In this document: positions 47,623 through 58,058 of the stretch, in pieces | Layout: the number at the start of each line of letters is the position of its first letter | How positions within the stretch are numbered: the stretch's first letter is position 1 | NCBI GenBank assembly: GCA_024226515.1 | Contig: JAAELQ010000295.1 | Coordinates: forward strand, 26,068-90,067 | Origin: a bacterium | Lineage (GTDB): Bacteria > Acidobacteriota > Polarisedimenticolia > Polarisedimenticolales > Polarisedimenticolaceae | Direction of reading: 5' to 3' | Length of the DNA stretch: 64,000 nt | The notes under the pieces: model-generated | What the model was told of the DNA's origin: nothing | Database searches by the model: none | The model's input: only the letters and a program-made list of their open reading frames with translations | Made by a program: the position numbers and the translations under genes

Positions 47623-50600
47623 ATGTACCGAAGGCGACGCACGGACGCGGCCAAGACCGTCTTCTTCACGCTCGTAACGATCCTGTGCCTGGCAGCGCAA
47701 CTCGCCGTGTTTGCGGCCGAGCGGTCTGCTTCGCTGGGAAGACGTGGCGCGAATGCATACCGCTTTCTGGAGGCCCAAGGGGATCTCAGTCGTCGTCTGA
47801 GTACGACCTTCGCACGCGGTAACTACATCTGGCCCTATGTTGCCGGTCCCTTTTACGGTCACGTTAGACCCGACGAGGTCCGAGCGCCGGGTGTGCTGCA
47901 CAGCATCGTCGGCACGTTTCGACTCGCCGATTCGCGGCAGGTGATTCCCGTGGAGCTGCAGACGGCGAACAAGTTGGGCCAGCTCGAGTACCAGTACTTC
48001 ATCCTCCAAATGGACCCGCACGCGGCCCGGAGCGGGCTCCGCGCCGAGTTGGAACGGGCGATCGAGGCGCAGGGCGGAGGCGTCGTGCGTTCGATGCCCG
48101 TGTCGGCGATGCTGGTTCGAATAAACGCGGCGACGCTGGCCGAAGCGAGCTCCAAGGCTGGAGTTCTCGTTGCCGAGCCTTATCACCTCGGTTTCAAACT
48201 CGATCCGACCATCGGACGCACACCCTTGCGCGACCCGTTGAAGGCCATGTCCGAGGTCTACGACCTGGAGGTGCTGCTGCACCGCGACGAGGCTTCCGAA
48301 CCGGTCGTCCGGGCCATCGAAGTGATGGGTGGAACGATCGAACGCAATTACGGCGACACGTTGATCGTCTCGATCCACCGCAGCAAGCTCGCCGATGTCG
48401 CTGCGCTCGAACCCGTGTTCCAGATCTTCGAGAGCCTCCCCGTGCATCCGACCGGCGAAGAGACGACCACGGTGATCCAGACCGGCGCCTGGAACCACGG
48501 CTCGACACCGTACCATTCTCGGGGTATCGACGGCGGCGGCGAGGGCGACGCGAACTGCGTGGCTTGTCCGGGCACACCTCAGGTGATCATGGTTCTCGAT
48601 TCGGGTATCCAACTCGACGCCAGCGATCTCTCGGACACCGCCACGTCTCCCGGCACACCCGGAACCTCCGGCGGAAACGCCGGTCCGGGGGGAGTGCACC
48701 GCAAGGTGTTGGCCTACGAGTCGACCGACCAGTTCGGTGGCAGGGGTGATCTCGTCGGTTGTGATGCGCCATCCCAAGGTGGTTTCACGCACGGCCACGT
48801 CGTCGCGGCCATCGCGGCCGGTTGGGCTTCGGACGATTTGCCCGGCTACTACGGCGGCCGCGTCGTTCACCGGAATCCCGAGCCCGGTGTCACCGACACA
48901 TGGAGAGCCGACGGAGTGGCCAAGAAAGCCCGGCTCGTCGTCTACGACGGACAGATCACTCCGGCTGCCGTCGCCTGCTCCGATCCGCTTCAGGACACGA
49001 TCTTCACGGGAGACCTGTGGGCCGCCGGTGGTGCCGTCGGTGCTCTCGAGAAGGCGTACGACAACCAGGGCGCCCGCATCTCGAATTTCTCGTGGGGTGC
49101 CAACTCGAACTCCTACACGGCCAACGCTCAGGACATCGACAACTTCTTGTTCGAGCGACGGGACGCGATGGTCTTCGTCGCCGCGGGCAACGCGAGTCAG
49201 GACGTTGATAACGACAACGTTTCCGATCCGGGAACACTGGGCACCCCGGCCACGACGAAGAACGGCCTGGCCATCGGTGCCAGCGGCAGCGCCAACGACA
49301 CCGGAATCGGCGGTGCGGTCGAGGGACGCGCGGAGTTTTCGGCCACCGGCCCCGGACCGGGAAACCGCATTGCCCCGCAGCTCATGGCTCCCGGGACGGA
49401 CTTCGGTGTCGAAGGGAACATGGGTATCGACGGCGGCTACGTCTGCCGTTCGAGCGATAACGATCAGAACGCTCCCGTTGAGTGTGACCTGTCGGCCGGC
49501 CACTCCGGCACGAGTCTCGCGGCTGCGGCCGCAGCGGGGGCAGGCGCATTGATTCGCGACTACTTCGCTCAGGGGTTCTATCCCGACGGAACGTCCTCGA
49601 ACGTCGCGAACGCCGCCGACATCGTTCCGAACATCTCCGGCGCTCTGGTCAAGTCCCTTCTCGTCGGCTCGGCCAATTTCATGACCGGTTCGGGTCTGAC
49701 ACAGCCCTTTCGGTTCAACCGCGAGCAGGGGTACGGCGTGATCGAGCTGGACAACGTGCTCAAGCTCGAAACCCATCCCGACGCACCCACCGGCCTGCTG
49801 GTCGCGGATGATATTGCGGGTGGCCCAGGAGTGGCTATCTCCGGTCTTTTGGGGAGCATCAACGCAGTCGGCGGAGAGACGCAGACCGGTACGTTCATGG
49901 TAGTCGATCCGAATCAAGAGCTGCGCGTCGCGCTTGCCTGGCTCGAGGACTCGGGGCCTGCGTTGGACAACGATCTGCACCTGGAGTTGATCGCACCGCA
50001 GTCGGGAAAAACCTACTTCGGCAACTACTTTACGGACGACGACGATCGCGACGGGCAGACCGATTCGTTCAGCGAAGACTGCCCTGATTTCAGCGGACAG
50101 ACAGGAAACCCGAAGCCTGATGCGAGTGCATGGAGCCTGCCGATTTGCCTTCGCGGCAACGCGACACTTCCGCCCCACGACACGGAAAACCCGACCGAGG
50201 CGATCTTCCTGACCAACGATCTGGACGGCGACAACGATCACCCGGAAGGCCCCGATGCAAACCCCTCGGACGACACCCAGATCGAAACCGGCCTGTGGAC
50301 CGTTCGAGTCATCGCGCCGGGAGGCGGTTCCGATTCTAACCAGGACTACGCGTTGTCGGTCGCCGGGGGAGTGGGTGTCCTCTCCTCGGTTCATCTGGAT
50401 CGTGTCGAATACTCCTGCAACGGCAAGGCCAGAATCACGATCAACGAATTCGACGAGGCCTCCGACCTCGCGGGCGGACTGACCCCGAACGAGATCGAGA
50501 CCCGTGTGACCGTTCAGGTGTTCGATGGGCCATCGCTGGTGGATGAAGAGACCGGGATCCAGTTCGCGCAACCCAACGCGCCGGCGCTTGGCTTCGTGTC

Positions 50601-53600
50601 CGTCGATCTGCCGCTCGCCACCACGCAGCGCATCAACGGAAACGGAATCCTCGACGTGCGCACCGGCGATACGATCAGGGTCATCTATCGCGACGAGACG
50701 TCGGGCTCGCCGGATCCGAACAAGACTCGCGTCAGCACTGCTGCGGTCGATTGCCGAGCGAAGGTCAACGTCGGGTCGATCACCTTCAGCCAGTTCGGGC
50801 GGGACGTGCCCTACCGTATCAACGGCGGCTGTGAGACCAACGCGCGCGGCTTCAGGGAGTTCGGCGCTCCCGACAAATACATGGATGCCGGGGAGCAGCT
50901 CCAGTTCAATTTCGCCTTTTCCTCGGCGGAGCAGATCGATCTGGAGCAGGTCGAGGCCTCGCTGCGTTGTGTCGTGGCAAACGATTCGATCGCAGATGAG
51001 GATTGCGCTCCCGGCGATCCGGTCCGAGCCGGTTGCACGGATTCCTTCCGCGACACGAACTCACCATGCCCGGGCTACATGACCATCCTCAACTCGCCGC
51101 TGCAGATCGGTCACTTACCCGTCGGAGCTTCGGTCGCGGCGAACTTCTCGATTCAGATGGATGCCTTCATTCCGGGTGAGCCCGAGGTCGAGCTCGTGCT
51201 CGAGTTGACGGCACCCGTTTCGGGAATGGTCTCCGTCGCCGCCGGCGTCTCGCGTCAGACCCTCGACGTCGATGAAACCGATACGTTCTACAGCACCGAT
51301 TTCCCGACCGGCGGCAGCGAGATCCGGGACTTCAACGAGAACGAACTGGTCGAGAACCCGACCACGCATATCGGTGACCTCGTCAAAGACTACCGATTCG
51401 AGACCCGCACTTACGGCGATCTCACAGCGGGCGGCACCAAGAACCTCGGTCTGGGCTCGCCGTGGCATCTCGATCTCGACGACGGTGGCTTCCGCGTTGG
51501 CCTCGGTGCGGCCAGCGACGAAGGCACCATTTTCGATACGATCGCTCAGTGGGGGGAGGACAAGAACTTCAATGGTGTCAACGATCGTCGCTGTAGCCCG
51601 CCCCGCGAGGATCTGTCCTGCTTCAACAATAACGACTGCCTCGGCGCTAACCCGCCGGCAGCGACGTGCTTATCGATCGAGGACCGCGACCCGCTCAACA
51701 ACGTGCTGGACCGCAACTGGTCGAATGCCGGTGGTTGCGGCTGGCAGACCCGCGCGCCCGCAAGCTGTGCCGTCGATCCTGGTACGTACTGTTACATCAA
51801 TGCCGATTGCTTGATCGGCACGATCGATCTCGGTCCGTGCAACGGGTCCGGGCAAAGCACCGGCGGGGCGTGGCACACGGGGCGCATCGGAGGCACGACA
51901 GGCTCCTGCCTGGTGCTGGGCAACAACCCCGGCCAATGTCAGGCGTTCGAAGTGGTCAGCGGAGACACGGGGCAGCGCACGTGGTTCGAGCTGCTGCTGA
52001 CGCCGGATATCCAGAAGGTCAGTTCGAGTTCCACCGCCGAGATCACCAACTGGAGCTGGAACCAGCTCGTCGACCTGCCGGACGCGAACGTGTTCCTGAC
52101 CTGGGAGCTGGACAACGATCTCGACCGGCTCGAGCCCGTCGACACGCGTGCCGACCTGACGGTGCTGAACTACGGATCGGGCGGCTTCGGAGCCGTGACA
52201 CAAGAGGGGAACCCCGACCTGGCAGACGGCTACTCGTTGTTTGCGCCGACCAACGTCATTGGCCAGAGTGTCAATGGAGTGGTCGGCAACAACCGGGTCG
52301 GCAAGAACGCCTGCTTTTTCGAGAGCAACGGTGTGCTCCCCACGCCCGGCCTGGCCCGACCCGCGGATAACGACGAGGCGGATGCCTACTGCGCGGACGG
52401 CGTCAATGTGATCTGCCCGGGTGGGATCGTGGACTGCGTGGACGCCGGCTTGGCCGGACCCTGCATCCAGGACAACGCCGCGGTGGACGAGTATGTCCAG
52501 AGCAATGGACCGATTCGCAACATGAACATCTCTGCGTTCAACGGACCGGACATGCGTTTCTCGACCTTGGAAGACATCTACGGCACGACCGGAGATACGT
52601 TCCACGCCGCGCTGGGCATGATCAATTTCGAGAAGCCCGATCCCAGCTATCCGGACCCGTCCCCTGGTTTCGGTGTGACCGTGGACGACATGGTGATCGA
52701 GTGGCGCGAGTTCGATCTCGTTGCGGACGCGACCAATTGTTCGGTCGATGGCCAGTGCGCTGCTGTCGAGTTGGAGACGACTAACTTCTACGAGGGCAAC
52801 GCCCTGCTCACGATCTCGGTCCTGGACTCATCACACGACAACGACACCGACTGCGACCTGGATGGCATCGGTGATGGGGTTTCCGACTGCGGTTTTGACG
52901 GCAAACGAGAGATCTCGGTCGAGATCGAAACGGAGGTCGAGCGGAACCCGGGCGAGAGGTTGCTCCTCCAGGAGACGTCTATCGGGTCCGGTGTCTACCG
53001 CGCGACGATTCCGCTGTCGGTGTCCTACGATGTCCCGGGGACTCTGTTCGCGCAAGTTGTCGGCAACGACAATCCCACCGTTACCGTGACCTACATGGAC
53101 AGCGACGACGGCACGGGCGGGACCTGCCTGAACGACGTGGACCCTGCCGCACAGGGCTTTGTGCGGACGACCACGACGGTGTTTCTCACGTCGGGTGACC
53201 TGGCGTTTGTCGGCTCGGTGCTTTCCGACAACGGGGACAACGATGGCTGGGCCGACACGAACGAGACCGTCGACATGCAGATTCGCGTCGCGAACAAGAC
53301 CGACGTCGATCTGACCGGATGCACCGGACGCCTGGCCAGCAACGATTCCAAGATCGACTGCATCATCGACTCCTTCGTCTCGATCGGCGATCTCGAGGTC
53401 GATCAGGAAACGCTCACGGCCCAGGCGTTTCGGTTTCACGTTTCGTCCGTCGCCGACCGTACGTTGGCCTCAAAGACGGAGCTGGATGACTACAGCGCCC
53501 GCTTCACGGTCATCCTCCAGTGCGACCAGTTCGGTGCAAACTCGCGGCCGCAGAGCCTCGTTCTCGACCTGGACCTCAACGGGGCCGGAGGAGGCGCACC

Positions 53601-56600
53601 GACGACCTACTTCGAGGGGTTCGAGTTCGCGAGCGGTCTGGGTTCGTTCACGACGATGAACCTCGACTTCGGGCTCCATTCCGGCGATCCGTTCGTCGCG
53701 TCGGACGGATTTCGTTGTCAGTACAGCGACCCCGATTGGCTGAATTCGAATTCCCACGGCGAGATCACCGACTGTTTCATCGGCGCAACGGCCTTGCAAG
53801 CCGACGCGTTCTTCTGGCAAGTTCATCGGCCGTCCGACGTCGACGGCGGCAGGGCCTACACCGGCACCCACTCGCTGTACATGGGGATCTTCGGGCCGGC
53901 CGCCGACGAACACACGACGCCGATGGCGACACTCGAGGCGGTGAGAAGCAATAACCCGATCTCCCTCGGATGGGACGGCGTCAGCCCTGAGCTGAGTTTC
54001 AAGCAGCAGATCAGCCTCGCCGACGCGCGGACGCTGAATCTGATTCCGGGCGAATCCGCCGACCGAGCTGTCGTGCAGGTCCAGTTGGCCAACGCGGCCG
54101 GCACTGCCGTCGGAGACTGGATCAAGCTCGAGCCCTATCAAAACGCGTACGACCAGCAGGGGACCGACGGTCTGACCAACTGCATGTTTGATCCGATCGA
54201 CGATGGCGACAACGAGGACGACTTCTTCGATCCCGGCGACCCCGATCGTCGCCTGGGACCGTCGTCAACCTGTTTCCCCGAGTTTTCTTTCGCCTATCTG
54301 GGCGACACGTTCCGTCCGTTTGCCACGACGTTGCTGGGGAATGCCGAAGGACCCGGTCTGGAAGGGACGATCGGCATCGGCACGTGGATCGAAACTAAGT
54401 TCAATCTCGAGCGCTTTCGCGGCCGCCGGATCCGAGTCCGATTCCTGAGTACGGCGACGAAGGCCGGGGCTTTCGAGACGTACGAATCCATATTCAACTT
54501 CAACCCGGACCCGGGAGACGACGGGTGGTGGATCGATGACGTCACGATCACCGACACGCTGAGCACGCCTGCAACCCTCAGTAACGACAATACGAACAAC
54601 TCAGCGCTAGCCCCCTGTGGTCCACCGTGCGGCAGCGTAACAGCGGTTCTCGTTGCCGTTCCCCCCAATCTCGTTGCGCCGGGACAGCCCGTCGCACTGG
54701 ATGCCTCCGGCTCCATGGCCGATCAGTGTATCGACGGCGTCTTGCAGTTTCGTTTCTCGAGCGACGTTGACGGGCTGCTGCGAGATTGGACCGACAACCC
54801 GATCCTGCTCCAGGCACCCACGCAGAACACGAACTACCAGGTTGACGTACGCTGCAGCTCCGACCCGGGGTGTTTTACGCGTAGTCGTGGACCCGGTGGA
54901 GACTCCGCGAATGTCATCGTCAGCGTCACGTGCCCGTGCGATGACGGAAATCCGGCCACCACGGACGACAGCTGCAGCAGCGGTACGTGTGTGGGGGACC
55001 CGATTGGCCGGCGAATCGATTTCACCGGTGCCGGTCGTTTCGTGATCTCGTTGCCCAAGACGGTCCAGAGTCCGAGCCTGAACCGGGCCGAGGATCTCCT
55101 GGGTGCCATATCCGCTGGCGTGCGGGTCTCCAAGTACGTGCCGTCGACCGATCAGTACTACTCATGGAACGGATCGCAATGTGCTCTCTGCGACACTCCC
55201 GACTCGTGCGGCGCGACGGCCGTGGAGCCGGGCGCCGCAATCTGTAGCTCGAGCTGTTTCTGTATCGACACGACGGAGGGCCTTGCCTACTGGGTCGACG
55301 TATCCGCGGCGACCTCACTGGACATGGACGCCGGCGACGGTGACACGACGACCACCCTGGTCGGGCTCGATCCGGGGCCGGGGAACGGAGTGAACTGGAT
55401 CTCGATCCCGTACGACTCTCCGCTGATCAACGCGGAGGACTTGATCAACGACGTCAACACTCAAGCGGGGGCGGCTGTGACCAACGCGGTCGGCCGGTAC
55501 GACTGCGCCACCGGCGCGGTCGTTAGCTACACTGGCACGTCCGGGGTCAACTTCGACCTTGAACCCGCGGAGGGTTACCGCGTGGTGACGAGTACGACAG
55601 TGAGCTACACCGCCGCCTCCTCCGGCAATTCCTCGTCGATCATAGGAACACTCGCGGGCGGGAACTGCCCGTGTGGAATCCCGGAAGACACGGACGGGGA
55701 CCTGGTACTCGATTGCAACGACAACTGCCCGGATGAGGCGAACAACGACCAGCTCGACTCGGACAACGACGGCTCCGGAGATGCCTGCGACGATTGTACC
55801 GATGCCGACCAGGACGGGGCCGGCGCAACGTCAGGGCCCGGCTGCCCGGGGGAGGCGGATTGTGCCGACAACGACCCCGATCGATTCCCCGGCAATCCCG
55901 AGGTCTGCGACAACCTGGACAACGACTGCGACCTGAACGTCGACGGCTTCGCCACGGCCTGTGGCGTCGGCGAGTGCGGCGCCGTAGGCGTCTGCGCGGC
56001 GGGAGTCGACTCGTGTCAACCGGGCAGCCCGACGGCCGAGGTGTGCGACAACCTGGATAACAACTGCGATGGCACTATCGACGACTATGCAACGAGCTGC
56101 GGCGGACCGGGCGAATGCGCCTCGACGGGTCTCTGTACGGCTGGAGTCGATTCGTGTGTGCCGGACCCACCGACGGACGAGGTCTGCGACAACCTGGACA
56201 ACGACTGCGACACGATCGTCGATGAATTCGCGACGACCTGTGGGCTCGGCGAGTGCGCGGAGACCGGATTCTGTTCCGGCGGAAGCGACTCGTGTGTCCC
56301 GGGGACACCGGTTCCGGAGATCTGCGACAACCTGGACAATGACTGCAACGGCCTCGCCGACGACATGCAGGACATTCCGGAGTTGTGCAATCAGATTGAC
56401 GACAACTGCAACGGATTGGTTGACGAGGGCAACCCGGAGGGAGGCGCTGCCTGCGACACGGGACTGCCCGGAATCTGCCAGCCGGGGCGCCAGGTCTGCG
56501 ATACCGACAACGGAGTCCTCGAGTGTATCCTCAACGAAGGTGGAATACCTGAGATCTGCGGCAACGGTCTGGATGACGATTGCGACGGCGTCGTCGACGA

Positions 56601-57621
56601 GGTGGACGACTCGGACCGGGACACGATCGACAACTGCAGCGACAACTGTCCGGATACGGTCAACCCCGATCAAGCCGACATGGACAACGATCAGATCGGG
56701 GATGCCTGCGATCCCACTCCGGACCCGTCGCTGCTCGGGCAGGTGGTGCCCGAAGTCACGAATCTGAACTGGCCCAGCGCGGGCTACCCCGCAGCCAAGA
56801 TCACCCTCGCCTGGGACTTCGTTCCGGGGGCCACGTACAACTTGTTCCGGGGCTACTACACGGTTGGCCTGGCCAGGGGTTACAATCACCAGTGTTTCAA
56901 AGCGGCTTTGAACCTGACGTCGATTTCGGACGATGAGGGGATCTGCCCACCGTTCTCCGGCACCCCGTTCTGCGGGCCCAAGCCACGAACCGTTTTTTAC
57001 TATCTGGTCGGTGCGGAGATCAACGGTGCCCGCGGATCTCTGGGTAACGCCTTGCCCGTGGCTCCGCGGCCCGTCCTTCCGAACCTGGCCTGTCCCGACC
57101 CTTGCGCCGATAGAGACCAGGACGGTGTCGACGACTTCATCGACATCTGTCCACCGAATCCGGACCCAAACTGCAACACGACGAACAACCCGATTCGGGT
57201 CGGTTTCGCTCAGCAGGACAGCGACTTCGATTCCCTCGGCGACATCTGCGACAACTGCTCGCAGATCTTCAACTCGGATCAAACGAACACCGACGCCACG
57301 GCGGAGAATGAGTGCGTCGATCGCATGGTCTGTTCGGATCCGACCGGCCAGGTGTGTGAAGAGGGCGGCGATGTCTGCGATGCGGATCAAGACGGCGACG
57401 GGATTCTCGAGAACGGCGACGGATCGCCGACCGCGGGAGACAACCCCTGCGAGCATCTGGTCACGACCGACTGCGATGACAATTGCCCGCTCAGTTTCAA
57501 CCCGTTCCAGGGAGATCCGGATGACGACGGGGTCGGAAGCACCTGCGACAACTGCGCTGCCGTCTTCAATCCGGGCCAGGAAGACTCCGACGGTGACGGC
57601 ATCGGAGACGCGTGCGAGTGA
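47623..57621 (+). CDS. Giant secreted subtilisin-like (S8) protease with Cys-rich, FN3-like and TSP3 repeats (3332 aa)
   Basis: ATG 47623 follows AAGGGG and starts a signal segment (MYRRRRTDAAKTVFFTLVTI...VFAAE); an in-frame upstream start would run through the leader hairpin and lack a signal. Residues about 35-300 look like a propeptide. The S8 triad is D326 (VIMVLDSG), H390 (GGFTHGH) and S631 (SGTSLAAAAAAG), with the oxyanion Asn N523 (VFVAAGN). The usual Pro after GTSxA is absent. Residues beyond about 700 hold beta-sandwich and jelly-roll-like segments, Cys-containing inserts, and from about 2460 the duplicated 'ISLP' module shared with the VCBS protein. MopE-type repeats (CDNLDNDCD, about 2740-2990), an FN3-like module and TSP3 repeats end the protein with DGIGDACE. 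It should be an exported peptidase; stopping inside a TSP3 run suggests a lost C-terminus. Confidence 0.87.
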   Translation: MYRRRRTDAAKTVFFTLVTILCLAAQLAVFAAERSASLGRRGANAYRFLEAQGDLSRRLSTTFARGNYIWPYVAGPFYGHVRPDEVRAPGVLHSIVGTFRLADSRQVIPVELQTANKLGQLEYQYFILQMDPHAARSGLRAELERAIEAQGGGVVRSMPVSAMLVRINAATLAEASSKAGVLVAEPYHLGFKLDPTIGRTPLRDPLKAMSEVYDLEVLLHRDEASEPVVRAIEVMGGTIERNYGDTLIVSIHRSKLADVAALEPVFQIFESLPVHPTGEETTTVIQTGAWNHGSTPYHSRGIDGGGEGDANCVACPGTPQVIMVLDSGIQLDASDLSDTATSPGTPGTSGGNAGPGGVHRKVLAYESTDQFGGRGDLVGCDAPSQGGFTHGHVVAAIAAGWASDDLPGYYGGRVVHRNPEPGVTDTWRADGVAKKARLVVYDGQITPAAVACSDPLQDTIFTGDLWAAGGAVGALEKAYDNQGARISNFSWGANSNSYTANAQDIDNFLFERRDAMVFVAAGNASQDVDNDNVSDPGTLGTPATTKNGLAIGASGSANDTGIGGAVEGRAEFSATGPGPGNRIAPQLMAPGTDFGVEGNMGIDGGYVCRSSDNDQNAPVECDLSAGHSGTSLAAAAAAGAGALIRDYFAQGFYPDGTSSNVANAADIVPNISGALVKSLLVGSANFMTGSGLTQPFRFNREQGYGVIELDNVLKLETHPDAPTGLLVADDIAGGPGVAISGLLGSINAVGGETQTGTFMVVDPNQELRVALAWLEDSGPALDNDLHLELIAPQSGKTYFGNYFTDDDDRDGQTDSFSEDCPDFSGQTGNPKPDASAWSLPICLRGNATLPPHDTENPTEAIFLTNDLDGDNDHPEGPDANPSDDTQIETGLWTVRVIAPGGGSDSNQDYALSVAGGVGVLSSVHLDRVEYSCNGKARITINEFDEASDLAGGLTPNEIETRVTVQVFDGPSLVDEETGIQFAQPNAPALGFVSVDLPLATTQRINGNGILDVRTGDTIRVIYRDETSGSPDPNKTRVSTAAVDCRAKVNVGSITFSQFGRDVPYRINGGCETNARGFREFGAPDKYMDAGEQLQFNFAFSSAEQIDLEQVEASLRCVVANDSIADEDCAPGDPVRAGCTDSFRDTNSPCPGYMTILNSPLQIGHLPVGASVAANFSIQMDAFIPGEPEVELVLELTAPVSGMVSVAAGVSRQTLDVDETDTFYSTDFPTGGSEIRDFNENELVENPTTHIGDLVKDYRFETRTYGDLTAGGTKNLGLGSPWHLDLDDGGFRVGLGAASDEGTIFDTIAQWGEDKNFNGVNDRRCSPPREDLSCFNNNDCLGANPPAATCLSIEDRDPLNNVLDRNWSNAGGCGWQTRAPASCAVDPGTYCYINADCLIGTIDLGPCNGSGQSTGGAWHTGRIGGTTGSCLVLGNNPGQCQAFEVVSGDTGQRTWFELLLTPDIQKVSSSSTAEITNWSWNQLVDLPDANVFLTWELDNDLDRLEPVDTRADLTVLNYGSGGFGAVTQEGNPDLADGYSLFAPTNVIGQSVNGVVGNNRVGKNACFFESNGVLPTPGLARPADNDEADAYCADGVNVICPGGIVDCVDAGLAGPCIQDNAAVDEYVQSNGPIRNMNISAFNGPDMRFSTLEDIYGTTGDTFHAALGMINFEKPDPSYPDPSPGFGVTVDDMVIEWREFDLVADATNCSVDGQCAAVELETTNFYEGNALLTISVLDSSHDNDTDCDLDGIGDGVSDCGFDGKREISVEIETEVERNPGERLLLQETSIGSGVYRATIPLSVSYDVPGTLFAQVVGNDNPTVTVTYMDSDDGTGGTCLNDVDPAAQGFVRTTTTVFLTSGDLAFVGSVLSDNGDNDGWADTNETVDMQIRVANKTDVDLTGCTGRLASNDSKIDCIIDSFVSIGDLEVDQETLTAQAFRFHVSSVADRTLASKTELDDYSARFTVILQCDQFGANSRPQSLVLDLDLNGAGGGAPTTYFEGFEFASGLGSFTTMNLDFGLHSGDPFVASDGFRCQYSDPDWLNSNSHGEITDCFIGATALQADAFFWQVHRPSDVDGGRAYTGTHSLYMGIFGPAADEHTTPMATLEAVRSNNPISLGWDGVSPELSFKQQISLADARTLNLIPGESADRAVVQVQLANAAGTAVGDWIKLEPYQNAYDQQGTDGLTNCMFDPIDDGDNEDDFFDPGDPDRRLGPSSTCFPEFSFAYLGDTFRPFATTLLGNAEGPGLEGTIGIGTWIETKFNLERFRGRRIRVRFLSTATKAGAFETYESIFNFNPDPGDDGWWIDDVTITDTLSTPATLSNDNTNNSALAPCGPPCGSVTAVLVAVPPNLVAPGQPVALDASGSMADQCIDGVLQFRFSSDVDGLLRDWTDNPILLQAPTQNTNYQVDVRCSSDPGCFTRSRGPGGDSANVIVSVTCPCDDGNPATTDDSCSSGTCVGDPIGRRIDFTGAGRFVISLPKTVQSPSLNRAEDLLGAISAGVRVSKYVPSTDQYYSWNGSQCALCDTPDSCGATAVEPGAAICSSSCFCIDTTEGLAYWVDVSAATSLDMDAGDGDTTTTLVGLDPGPGNGVNWISIPYDSPLINAEDLINDVNTQAGAAVTNAVGRYDCATGAVVSYTGTSGVNFDLEPAEGYRVVTSTTVSYTAASSGNSSSIIGTLAGGNCPCGIPEDTDGDLVLDCNDNCPDEANNDQLDSDNDGSGDACDDCTDADQDGAGATSGPGCPGEADCADNDPDRFPGNPEVCDNLDNDCDLNVDGFATACGVGECGAVGVCAAGVDSCQPGSPTAEVCDNLDNNCDGTIDDYATSCGGPGECASTGLCTAGVDSCVPDPPTDEVCDNLDNDCDTIVDEFATTCGLGECAETGFCSGGSDSCVPGTPVPEICDNLDNDCNGLADDMQDIPELCNQIDDNCNGLVDEGNPEGGAACDTGLPGICQPGRQVCDTDNGVLECILNEGGIPEICGNGLDDDCDGVVDEVDDSDRDTIDNCSDNCPDTVNPDQADMDNDQIGDACDPTPDPSLLGQVVPEVTNLNWPSAGYPAAKITLAWDFVPGATYNLFRGYYTVGLARGYNHQCFKAALNLTSISDDEGICPPFSGTPFCGPKPRTVFYYLVGAEINGARGSLGNALPVAPRPVLPNLACPDPCADRDQDGVDDFIDICPPNPDPNCNTTNNPIRVGFAQQDSDFDSLGDICDNCSQIFNSDQTNTDATAENECVDRMVCSDPTGQVCEEGGDVCDADQDGDGILENGDGSPTAGDNPCEHLVTTDCDDNCPLSFNPFQGDPDDDGVGSTCDNCAAVFNPGQEDSDGDGIGDACE

Positions 57622-57709
57622 GTGGGCCACTGTCCATGGGGAAGATTGTCGAATCACGCGGTTGACGGAGCGGCGCGCGTGGGCGGGGCCGGACCGTTTC
57701 AGCTGCGAG

Positions 57710-57906
57710 TCAAGGGACGCAGGGCACGATGCGTTCGACGCCGGTCGAGCTCAATCCCCAGTTGCCCGCATTGGGGGCCGTGGAGCGAACGTGGTAGAAC
57801 AGCGTTTGGCTTGCCGCGGGTAGGGTCGCGTCGACGATCGAGGTCGTGGTCGATCCGATCGGCGTACAAGACATCGTGAAGTCGGAGGAAGTCGACCGCT
57901 TTTCCT
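57710..57906 (-). pseudogene. Orphan fragment of the shared FN3-like C-terminal module
   Basis: On the minus strand the sequence RSTSSDFTMSC, TLFYHVRSTAPNAGNWGLSS and GVERIVPCVP followed by a stop matches the end of the FN3-like modules of the giant Kelch, propeller and PEP-binding proteins. Upstream of RSTSSDF the frame degenerates into unrelated Arg-rich codons and there is no signal peptide. It is a gene tail separated from its body. Confidence 0.6.
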
Positions 57907-58058
57907 CAGTTCCGCCTTCAGCTGATTCACCGTCGCCATGGATCCACCTCCGTCCACGCGATCTCGCCACGAGATCCGCATGGCGCGGCCGCCCCGGAGG
58001 TCGCCGCAAAGATCCGGCGCGCCAGGGTCTGCGGTATCCTGCCCTTCGAACGGGGAGC

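Noticed and set aside
47608..50571. 987-codon minus-strand open frame
   Set aside because: Antisense to the S8 protease domain, whose triad is intact on the plus strand.
55831..57657. 608-codon minus-strand open frame with Val/Arg-rich repeats
   Set aside because: Antisense to MopE and TSP3 repeats; low-complexity complement of Cys/Asp codons.
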